Assembly (NCBI GenBank): GCA_051656905.1
Contig: JBOFJQ010000030.1
Coordinates: forward strand, 25,391-89,390
Source of the DNA: JAGNZR01 sp051656905
Lineage (GTDB): Bacteria > Fusobacteriota > Fusobacteriia > Fusobacteriales > Fusobacteriaceae
Reading direction: 5' to 3'
DNA length: 64,000 nucleotides
The notes under the pieces are model-generated. The model searched no databases and was not told the origin of the DNA. It saw nothing but the letters and a program-made list of their open reading frames with translations. This document shows positions 54,700-62,800 of this stretch, in pieces (the first letter of the stretch is position 1; the number at the start of each line of letters is the position of its first letter). The position numbers were made by a program, and so were the translations under genes.

Positions 54700-55821
54700 T
54701 TATACACTCTCCTTTTTTTTGTTTATTAAATCCATTGGATTTATCGCTATTATTAATATTCCAAGAATCATTATTATTGCTCCAAACCATGCAACTGTTG
54801 ATAATGTCCAACCGTCTATTCCTAATATAACTCCTAGAATTAAATAACAGAAAAATGGTCCAAAGAATGAATATGTTCCATTACATGCAGTACCTAACCC
54901 TGCTCCACACATACTATTTCCAGCATACCATGCCATAAATGTAAGGAATGTTACTAGTCCACTTAAAACAAACCAAATCATAGCTGGTCCACTTTTAAAT
55001 GCTTGAATTACTAAATCTGTTGATATATCTATTCCACCAGCCATAAATCCTAAAATTGGTACTACAATGAATAAGTTTGCTATTCCTGAAGCTAATTGAC
55101 GAATACAAATTCCTATTTGTGGATCTACCATAGCTGATGCATATCCAGCCACACATCCTTCAAATCCCCATCCAAAGGCAGCTATACAAGCTATAACCAT
55201 TCCTAAAAATACCTTTCCTGAAAGCCCACCACTCATTCCTGTACTTCCTATTATAAAACTAGCAAGAACACAAATAAATATACCTAGTGCCATACGTCTA
55301 TTAATAGCTTGCTTATAAAACATTTTTCCTAGAAGAGCTGCTATAGCTGGACAAAGAGCAGATATTGGTACTATTATTGCTCCTGCCATTTGCAATGCTA
55401 CAACATATGCTGTTCCTGCTATAGGTCCACCTAAAAATGCTGCAATCATTATTGTTCTTCCTGGTTTACTATTCAGACATTTTATTAAATCTTTTACTTT
55501 TCCTTGAATGGCTGCATTTCCTAATGCCCAAAATGCACTACATGTATCGTTAATTGCATTTCCTATTGCTGCTAGTAAGTAAACTATTACAAAAGTTGAC
55601 AATCCTGCTGTATTTTCCCCATACCAATCAGCCCATACACCTCTTGTCATTCCCAATGTTAGAAGTGCAGTATATAATCCATATGCAGCACCTGAGAACA
55701 GACCTATTTGAATCCCTCTTTTTAAAAAATTACTCTTCATTTTTTCCTTAATCTGTTTAGCTTTTTCTTTACTGCCACAGTTAAGTTCATTGTTTTGAAT
55801 CTCTATTGAACCTTCCATCAT
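54700..55821 (-). CDS. DMT-type membrane transporter of the choline locus
   Basis: A 373-residue protein with about ten hydrophobic segments and a charged N-terminal ~35 residues. Two halves of EamA/DMT style are visible (QIGLFSGAAYGLYTALLTLG; FWALGNAAIQGK; GPIAGTAYVVALQMAGAIIVPISALCPAIAALLG). First gene of the cut operon, so choline uptake or trimethylamine/ethanol export is likely; which cannot be told. The start follows GGGGG. Confidence 0.75.
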   Translation of the reverse strand: MMEGSIEIQNNELNCGSKEKAKQIKEKMKSNFLKRGIQIGLFSGAAYGLYTALLTLGMTRGVWADWYGENTAGLSTFVIVYLLAAIGNAINDTCSAFWALGNAAIQGKVKDLIKCLNSKPGRTIMIAAFLGGPIAGTAYVVALQMAGAIIVPISALCPAIAALLGKMFYKQAINRRMALGIFICVLASFIIGSTGMSGGLSGKVFLGMVIACIAAFGWGFEGCVAGYASAMVDPQIGICIRQLASGIANLFIVVPILGFMAGGIDISTDLVIQAFKSGPAMIWFVLSGLVTFLTFMAWYAGNSMCGAGLGTACNGTYSFFGPFFCYLILGVILGIDGWTLSTVAWFGAIIMILGILIIAINPMDLINKKKESV

Positions 55822-55984
55822 AAAACCCTTTCCCCCTTTAAATTAATTAAAACCTTTATAAACATTTTTTTTACTACATAATAAACTGGAGTCTCATTTC
55901 TTGCTTCTTCTTACTCATTTTTATTTCACTATTGGAATTAGTTTTTTTAATCTATTAAGATCTTTATCTCTTAATTTGATTAAA

Positions 55985-56015
55985 TTATAAACCTTCCCCT
56001 ATACTATAATGTCAA
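55985..56015 (-). promoter_or_regulatory. promoter of the cut operon with a MerR-type long spacer
   Basis: On the minus strand TTGACA (56010-56015) is followed after 19 bases by TTATAA (55985-55990), or after 20 by TATAAT (55984-55989). Promoters activated by MerR-family proteins have 19-20 bp spacers, and a MerR-type gene is next door. The spacer contains GGGGAAGGT, part of an imperfect dyad. Confidence 0.7.
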
Positions 56016-56133
56016 TCCATTAAAAAAAAAAATTAAAAATAAGGTTTCATTTACAAACATTTGGAACTATTTCAATCTTTTACGTTCTTTTTAAGACTTT
56101 ATACATTGTATAGATAGTAGGATTTGTTTTTTT

Positions 56134-56176
56134 AAAAAAAACAGAGTATATGTATTAACTTCATATACTCTGTTTT
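56134..56176 (-). terminator. terminator after the MerR-family gene
   Basis: Fifteen-bp stem (56138-56152 with 56162-56176) followed on the minus strand by a U-run (A-run at 56134-56140). Confidence 0.85.
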
Positions 56177-56207
56177 GGTATTACACCTAGATGTAATGTT
56201 TTATATT

Positions 56208-57044
56208 TTATTTTTGACTATTTTTTAATTTTATTATAATTTCAGTTACAAATTTATTTTCATCATTAGTTGTCCAATAATCTATTACATATCGCTCATA
56301 GCACTCATCTTCACATTTATAATTATGAAGTTTAATCCATTCTTTAATTTTAGTATAAGCTTCCCCTATATTTTTATGATCCCCTAAATAATAACATGAA
56401 ATTACTAGTCCACCACCAAATTCAATAAGTCTATCTTCATCACATTTTTTTAAATTCTTCTGAATTATTTTTATAGATTTGCATTTCCCTTGAATTTTTT
56501 CTTCAAATGATGGAAATTGAATTATTACAGGACCAGTAATAGCATTATCTATCTCTTCTATATAGTTTGTAAATTCTATATTTATTATAGAACTTATATA
56601 ATCATATTTAAATTCTTGTTCTAAGAAAAGCATCTCGCTTTTTGCTAAATACTTCACTCCTATATTACAAATATTATTATCAATAACCATTCTAGCTTCT
56701 TTTACTAAAGAGTTCCAATCTTCCAAAGATTTCTTTTTCATTTGTAATTCTTTTTCCATCTCTTCCAATTCTTCTATTTTATAATTAAAACTTCTTTCTA
56801 TATTTAAATAATCTGATGAATAAATAAGTTGTTTTATATTTTCAAGTTGAAATCCACTTTGTTTATAATATTTTATTACTGGGATTTTACATATATCTTC
56901 TTTATTATAATGTCTATATCCATTGCTACTTAATATTTCCTTAGGAGATAATAGCCCTATTTTATCGTAATATCTCAATGTTTTTTTACTTATATTACAA
57001 ATTTTTTCTACTTCTCCAATATAATACCGTTCATCATCCATCAC
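56208..57044 (-). CDS. MerR-family transcriptional regulator with effector domain
   Basis: A 278-residue regulator. Residues ~5-75: MerR winged helix (YYIGEVEKICNISKKTLRYYDKIGLLSP; GYRHYNKEDICKIPVIKYYKQSGF). Residues ~80-115: dimerising coiled coil. Residues ~120-278: effector part of GyrI/BmrR style (ending YERYVIDYWTTNDENKFVTEIIIKL). Starts are GTG 57044 or ATG 57041. Its place between the cut operon and the alcohol dehydrogenase gene and the long-spacer promoter downstream suggest it activates the choline locus; the ligand is unknown. Confidence 0.88.
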   Translation of the reverse strand: MMDDERYYIGEVEKICNISKKTLRYYDKIGLLSPKEILSSNGYRHYNKEDICKIPVIKYYKQSGFQLENIKQLIYSSDYLNIERSFNYKIEELEEMEKELQMKKKSLEDWNSLVKEARMVIDNNICNIGVKYLAKSEMLFLEQEFKYDYISSIINIEFTNYIEEIDNAITGPVIIQFPSFEEKIQGKCKSIKIIQKNLKKCDEDRLIEFGGGLVISCYYLGDHKNIGEAYTKIKEWIKLHNYKCEDECYERYVIDYWTTNDENKFVTEIIIKLKNSQK

Positions 57045-57101
57045 TTTATTCCCTCCATTTTTAGGTTATTTTACAAATATATTGTTATTAATAAAAATAA
57101 T

Positions 57102-58250
57102 TTATTTTATCCCAATAATTTCATTAAATAATGTCTCAAAATTTTCTCTTAAAATCTCTCTTGGATTTGATTTAGTACATATATCCTTTTCTACTGCATT
57201 GAATATATCTTCTTTATATTTTTTTATTAAATCAATCTCTATTCCAAGCTCTATTAAATTTGAAGGAATTAACAGTTTCTTTTGTAATTCTAAGATGTTT
57301 TTAACTAGGTTATTAACTGCTAAGATAGGATTATTTGCATTTAAATCTAATATTTTTGATAATTTCTGATATTTTTTAATAGGAATTCCATATTCTTTAA
57401 TATATAATTTATTTTCTAATTCAGCATTAAATTTTATTACGTAAGGCAAGATAATTGCATTTATTTTCCCATGCGGTATATGTAATTTCCCACCTATAGC
57501 ATGAGCAAAGCTGTGAGTGATACCTAATCCTGCGGAATTAAAAGCAATCCCTGCAAGACATGAAGCATTATGTAATTTTTCTCTTGCTTCTAAATCTTCC
57601 CCATTTATATAAGCTTTATACAAGTATTCCATAGCTAATGAGAAGGCCTTCTCTGCTAGAGCATCAGTAAAATCTGTTGCATTTTTAGATACGTAGGCTT
57701 CTATTGCATGTGTTATAACATCCATCCCTGTATCTGCTGTAATATGTTTAGGAACACTTTTTACTAATTCTACATCTAAAATAGCAACTGTTGGCAAAAG
57801 ATCTTTAGTGGCTATTGCATACTTTAGTTCCTCTTGAGCATTTGTTATAACAGCATACTCTGTTACCTCTGAACCTGTTCCACTCGTAGTTGGAATTGCA
57901 TAAAAATCAAGGTGATTATTTCTACTCTCACCTAATTTTTTAGAATATTCCCTTATAGCTTTCGCCCCATCTATAGATGAGCCTCCTCCTACCGCAATAA
58001 TTAAATCAGCTTTAAACAATTCTAATTGTTTAACTCCTAAAGCTATTATCTCTACAGTGGGGTCTGGTATTATCTCACTAAAGATAAAAACTTCACAATT
58101 TACAAGCTTTTCTTTGACTTTATTAACTATCCCACATGTTTCAATAAATTTATCACAGATAATAAAAACTCTTTTTTCAGAAATTTCTTTTAATTTATCT
58201 AAAGAATCCTTTCCAAAACAAATAGTAGTGCTAATATTAAACTCTCTCAT
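57102..58250 (-). CDS. iron-containing alcohol dehydrogenase (CutO/PduQ/EutG type)
   Basis: A 382-residue NAD-dependent group III alcohol dehydrogenase. NAD loop VGGGSSIDGAKAI (about 92), TSGTGSEVTEYAVI (about 135), metal ligands in GITHSFAHAIGGKLHIPHG (about 255-275). It would reduce acetaldehyde from CutC to ethanol and regenerate NAD+. The first in-frame ATG touches the AAGGAG site; the ATG at 58250 is better placed. It has its own upstream region and is separated from the cut operon by the MerR gene. Confidence 0.9.
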   Translation of the reverse strand: MREFNISTTICFGKDSLDKLKEISEKRVFIICDKFIETCGIVNKVKEKLVNCEVFIFSEIIPDPTVEIIALGVKQLELFKADLIIAVGGGSSIDGAKAIREYSKKLGESRNNHLDFYAIPTTSGTGSEVTEYAVITNAQEELKYAIATKDLLPTVAILDVELVKSVPKHITADTGMDVITHAIEAYVSKNATDFTDALAEKAFSLAMEYLYKAYINGEDLEAREKLHNASCLAGIAFNSAGLGITHSFAHAIGGKLHIPHGKINAIILPYVIKFNAELENKLYIKEYGIPIKKYQKLSKILDLNANNPILAVNNLVKNILELQKKLLIPSNLIELGIEIDLIKKYKEDIFNAVEKDICTKSNPREILRENFETLFNEIIGIK

Positions 58251-58397
58251 TTTCTTCATCTCCTTAACCTTAAATAAATTAAGAAGATTTTAATAGATTA
58301 ATTTCTAACTCATAATTTCCAATTTTTGAAACATAACTCCCATTATGATGAATAATAACATTTTTTATTCATTTAAGCAACTTTTTATTCTTAAACA

Positions 58398-58431
58398 GAA
58401 CTGTTTCAAACTCATATATATGAAACAGTTC
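58398..58431. repeat. 11-bp inverted repeat upstream of the alcohol dehydrogenase gene
   Basis: GAACTGTTTCA (58398-58408) and its complement (58421-58431) with a 12-base centre containing TCATATATATGA. Located ~150 bases before the start codon. A near-copy of one arm, GGAACTATTTCA, lies in the cut control region at 56063-56074. Operator or hairpin; no T-run. Confidence 0.6.
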
Positions 58432-58457
58432 CATTGTTGAACTCATTTTAAAAGTTT

Positions 58458-58520
58458 TTTTAATAAAATAGGAAGGAGTTATGTTGTAAACCAACATAAC
58501 TCCTTCCTATTTTATTAAAA
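58458..58520 (-). terminator. 29-bp hairpin after the HAD phosphatase gene
   Basis: A perfect 29-bp stem (58458-58486 with 58492-58520) with a 5-base loop; the inner part GGAAGGAGTTATGTTG is GC-containing and the outer part is T/A-rich. It lies 18 bases past the phosphatase stop. Confidence 0.75.
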
Positions 58521-58538
58521 TTCTTGTTAAACAGATTA

Positions 58539-59339
58539 TTAATCTAAAAATAACTCTTTCAGTTTATTAGCAACTCCATCTTCATCATTAGATCTAACAA
58601 CTTCATTCTCAGGTAATAAATGCTTTAACTTAGGTGTATGATTCCCCATTAAGCAACCTTTCCCTACAACTGATAACATTTCGTAGTCATTTAAACCATC
58701 TCCAAAAGCTACAGCATCTTCCAAGGCAATTCCTTCTAAATCAAGCATATTTTTAATAGCATTTCCTTTAGAAACACCTAAATTCATAACTTCTAAACAT
58801 GAAGATAAAGATAGTGTAATGGCAACTTTATCTTTTAATTTTTTATCAATTTTAGAGTGTAAAATTGATAACTCTTCTTCGTCTTCTGAAATAAAGAAAA
58901 TCTTAGTAATATTTTGATCCTTTAGTTTATCAAAAGGCTTAACCGTGTAAGTAAAAGCTGACTCTTTATGAAAATCTTCAGCTATATCTAAAGGTTTTTC
59001 AACATACCAAATATCATCTGCATAAATACTTTTGTGTGCTTTAGTTGAAGAAGTTATATTAATAAGCTCAGCTGTTGTATCTTTTGGAATTGAAACAGAA
59101 AAAATTTCCTTATTATCTTTATCATGTACTTTAGCTCCATTTGATGATATTAAAAAAGAATCAAGTCCTAACATATTTTTAAAAGCTACAGCATCTAAAT
59201 GATGTCTTCCTGTGGCAATGTAAAATTTTATCCCCTTTGCAACAATTTTTCTAATGATCTCTTGAGTGTATTTAGAAATTGTATGATTTGAATTTAAAAG
59301 TGTTCCGTCTAAATCTGAAATAACTGCTTTATACTTCAA
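58539..59339 (-). CDS. Cof-type HAD-IIB sugar-phosphate phosphatase
   Basis: A 266-residue hydrolase. Motif I AVISDLDGTLLNSNH, motif II ISSNGAK, Lys in GVSKGNAI and motif III AFGDGLNDYEML are complete. Such proteins dephosphorylate sugar phosphates, flavin or pyridoxal phosphates; the substrate is unknown. Start TTG at 59339 behind AGGAGG. Confidence 0.92.
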   Translation of the reverse strand: MKYKAVISDLDGTLLNSNHTISKYTQEIIRKIVAKGIKFYIATGRHHLDAVAFKNMLGLDSFLISSNGAKVHDKDNKEIFSVSIPKDTTAELINITSSTKAHKSIYADDIWYVEKPLDIAEDFHKESAFTYTVKPFDKLKDQNITKIFFISEDEEELSILHSKIDKKLKDKVAITLSLSSCLEVMNLGVSKGNAIKNMLDLEGIALEDAVAFGDGLNDYEMLSVVGKGCLMGNHTPKLKHLLPENEVVRSNDEDGVANKLKELFLD

Positions 59340-59469
59340 TGTAATCCTCCTAAAATATATTATTCAACTAAATTATATCATAAAAATATAGTAAAAATAA
59401 AGATAAAAAGTTTTTATACAATCCAAGCTGTGTTAACATAAAATAAATAAGGAATAATCCACTTTTTTG

Positions 59470-59498
59470 TTGACAGAGTGCAGTTCCTATGATACAAT
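59470..59498 (+). promoter_or_regulatory. promoter of the tRNA-Pro/tRNA-Gln unit
   Basis: Perfect TTGACA (59470-59475), 17-base spacer, TACAAT (59493-59498), 15 bases before the first tRNA. Confidence 0.85.
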
Positions 59499-59513
59499 CT
59501 ATTTTGTTGAGGA

Positions 59514-59590
59514 CGGAATATAGCGCAGTCCGGTAGCGCACTTGCCTTGGGAGCAAGGGGCCGCAAGTTCGAATCTTGCTATTCCGACCA
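59514..59590 (+). tRNA. tRNA-Pro (anticodon TGG)
   Basis: Seventy-seven bases including encoded CCA. Acceptor CGGAATA (59514-59520) pairs with TATTCCG (59580-59586); anticodon stem CTTGC/GCAAG with loop CTTGGGA gives anticodon TGG; T-arm has GTTCGAATC. Confidence 0.96.
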
Positions 59591-59599
59591 CTAACATTT

Positions 59600-59674
59600 T
59601 GGGCTGTCGCCAAGCGGTAAGGCATCGGACTTTGACTCCGACATGCGTTGGTTCGAATCCAGCCAGCCCAGCCA
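59600..59674 (+). tRNA. tRNA-Gln (anticodon TTG)
   Basis: Seventy-five bases with encoded CCA. Acceptor TGGGCTG (59600-59606) pairs with CAGCCCA (59664-59670); anticodon stem TCGGA/TCCGA with loop CTTTGAC gives TTG; T-arm GGTTCGAATCC. Nine bases after tRNA-Pro, same transcript. Confidence 0.96.
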
Positions 59675-59686
59675 TACAAATAATTT

Positions 59687-59715
59687 AACAGAGATTAATT
59701 CTCTGTTTTTTTTAT
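59687..59715 (+). terminator. terminator of the tRNA unit
   Basis: Stem AACAGAGA (59687-59694) with TCTCTGTT (59700-59707), five-base loop, then a run of T. Confidence 0.85.
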
Positions 59716-59785
59716 TTTTTGTAACATTCATTTGAATTAGTTATTTCTTTTTAAAATCTTTTATACACTCATACATTATTCCACA

Positions 59786-59833
59786 ATTTAAAAGTGGTCT
59801 TAACTCTGCAATTTTACAGAATTAAGACCACTT
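59786..59833 (-). terminator. terminator of the giant repetitive gene
   Basis: Twelve-bp stem (59792-59803 with 59822-59833), extended inside by TCTG/CAGA, and followed on the minus strand by a T-rich run. It lies ~65 bases past the stop of the gene at 59900. Confidence 0.8.
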
Positions 59834-59899
59834 AAAATATTTTTTTATTAATTTAATAATCTATGCCTAATTACATTACTTCTCAATTATTAAAACTTC

Positions 59900-62800
59900 T
59901 TATAATTTAGTAGTCTCATCTGAATCATAGGAATCTCTTTTTTTATTTTTTCCTTCTTCTTCCTTATTTTCAGAATCTTTCTTTGGCTTTTGATTTTCAT
60001 ATGTTCCATCTGATGGTTTATTTATATATGTACCATCTGATGGTGTTAAGTTTTCTTTTGGTTCGGTTTTTTTAGGAAGTACTGGTTCTAGTTGTGAATA
60101 TATATTTCCCTTTTTTTCTATTATTTCATATTCAGTTTCTGTCGCCCACCTAGGGTTTGTTCTATCTAATATCTCCTGTTCCCTTGCTCTTTCTCTAATT
60201 AATTTTGCTTCTTGCTTAGCAATTTTCTTAGCTAATTTTTCCTGTTTCTTCTTTTCTTCTTTTATTTTTTTATTAAATTTCTTAGTCGCTTCTCTCTCTT
60301 TTTTTATATCCTTCTTGGTTCCTATTGGTACTGAACTTTCATATATACCTTCCGATTCTATGCTTTCTCTTCTTCTATCTCTTCCTCCTGTCGTTATATC
60401 TCCTGAGTCTACTTCTGACCATGTTTTTTCATATATTTCTCCTGCTGCTGTTGGATCTTCATAGTCTGAATCAATAGAATCTCTTCTATCTCTTCCTCCT
60501 GTCGCTATATCTCCTGAGCCTGATTCTGATGGATTTTCATATTCTCCATCTGATTCTATACTTTCTCTTCTTTTAGCTTTTTCTCCTGACACTATGTCTC
60601 CTGAATCTGCTTCTGGTAAGATTTTTTGATATTTTTCAATTGAATCTGTACCTGGCTTTAGTTTTTCATGTGATCCAGATGACTCACCTCCTCCTTCTGC
60701 TATACTTTTCCTATCAATATCTGATTCTGGTTTTTCATGTGTTCCAGATGAATCATTTTCATCTCCTGTTGTTTTTCTAGAGATTCTATCAAATGGTATA
60801 GTCTCATATCCTTCTTCCGATATAATATTCTCTTTCACTTTCTCTACTTTTTTTAGATTTTTTTTAGCTAATTTTTCCTGTTCTAGTTGCTTTTTTTGAT
60901 CTTCCTTCTGTTTTTTTCTCATCTCTCTAGCTTCTAAAAAAGGATTTGCAAATTCCACTTCTGATTCTAGGCTCTTCATTTCTTTATCTAATTTAATTTT
61001 ATTAGCCTCTTCATTTTTAATTAGTTTTGCTTCTTGCTTAGCTTTTTTTTTCTCTAATTTCTCCTGTTCATATTTCTCTTTTTGAAGCTTTTTCATGTGT
61101 GCATAGTATTCTTTTTTAGTCATTCCAGCTGTTGATGTTGATGCACCAGTATTTGCAGATGCTCCCTCTGATTGACCATGTAAATCCACAGATTCTGGTC
61201 TTCTTGGTGGTAGTTTTGGCGGCTTATCTGATCCTCCTTCTTTTCCTGGATCATTGGCCATCCTATGTGTTTCTACTTCTACTTTTCCTTTATAAGCCGT
61301 TTCTTTAACTTTTTCTTCTGATTTATATCCACCTCTTGTCTTTTCTGGATATATTTTTGGATCAAGTATTGGCAGACCATAATCATCTACCTTTATTTCT
61401 TGCACTCTTGAATATTCCTTTAATGCTTCTAACCGATCAACCATCTCCTGATCTCCCATTCGTCTTCCTTCATCACCCGTTTCTCTTCCTAGTAGTCTGT
61501 CTGTTTTTTTTATTAATTCTGTGAGTCCCCCTCCCATTTCACTATCACTTATCTCCTTAGATGGCGGCAGTCTATCTGGACTATCTACCTTCTTTGGTTT
61601 TGGTGGTACTATTGGTTTATCTGAATCTTCTGCCTTCGATTTCTTTACTTCTATTGGCTGATCATATATTCCATTATTCTCTGACGCTGTTTCTCCTGCA
61701 CTTTGCTTTTCCATTGATTCTTGTTTCTTTGGTGGTAGAGCTTTATATTTATCTACCTTTTGAGGTACTATTAAAGGTATATCTTGCTCTATAACTCTTG
61801 GTTTCTGTTCTACTTCTTTTTTCATTGCATGTTCTTTATTCGTTTTATCTATATCTGCTTTATTTTGTTTCTTTTCTGTTTTGTTTATTTCATTTATATA
61901 TGATTTAAACTCCTTTTTATTTTTGATTAATTGAGCACCTTCATTCCCCCCTTCTTCTGAAGTATAAAAAACTGACTCTCCTGTTTTTTCTGCTTTAGAT
62001 ATTTGCTTAGATAATTCTTTCTGATCCTTTTCTTTTTGTTTATTTTGTTTCTGTTCTATGTCTATTTTTTTTTGCTTTTCTTTGTTTATCTCACTTATTT
62101 TTTCTATATTTGCTTTAGAATTTTTTCTATATTCTTCTACAGTATTAAATATCTTTGTTTCTCCCGATACCCCTGCTGTATCTACTTTAAAAGGTCCTAC
62201 TATCTTTTGAGCGGAAGGCACTTTTTCTACATGGCTTTCTCCCATTTCTTCAATAGCCCTTTTAGGCTTCTGTGGGGGAACACTTGGATTTGTATCATAC
62301 ATTCCTTTACCTTTTGCAGCTCTTTCTTCTCTAGAAATTTCTTTCTTTTCATTGGAATTTACCCTAGTTTCTTCAAAAGTTCTTTTTGGTTTTTGCGGAG
62401 ATTTTGGTTTTTCTACCTCTCCTATTGATATATCTTCTGCAACTGATTTCTTTATTGCCATTGCCTCCTCATATATTCCATCTGTATCAGTTACCTTTGA
62501 TTTTGATGATGCTCCTTCTACATCACCTGCTACCTTTTCATTGGAAGTTGCTTCTGTTTTATTTCTTAGACTTGTTTCTTCAACAGCTCTTTTTGGCTTT
62601 ACAGGTGATTCTGATTTATCAACTCCTCCTGTTGCTTCATCTCCTGAACTTTGACTTTCCATTGATTCTTGTTTCTTTGGTGGTAGAGCTTTATATTTAT
62701 CTACCTTTTGAGGTACTATTAAAGGTATATCTTGCTCTATAACTCTTGATTTCTTTTCTTTTTCTTTTTCTTTTTCTTTTTCTTTTACATATTTATTAAA

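Larger units (their letters stand above)
55822..56207. other. 386-base control region of the cut operon
   Basis: In the minus direction: the MerR gene terminator, AT-rich DNA with a GGAACTATTTCA element (56063-56074), the operon promoter with long spacer, then a ~160-base leader with a weak ATTAAGA/TCTTAAT hairpin (55955-55976). An ATTACA/TGTAAT dyad at 56180-56197 lies between the MerR gene stop and its terminator. No gene seen. Confidence 0.6.

Noticed and set aside
59368..59679. Minus-strand open frame of 103 codons
   Set aside because: It is antisense to tRNA-Pro and tRNA-Gln; its GRNSKIRTCG-type text is the well-known spurious translation of tRNA genes.
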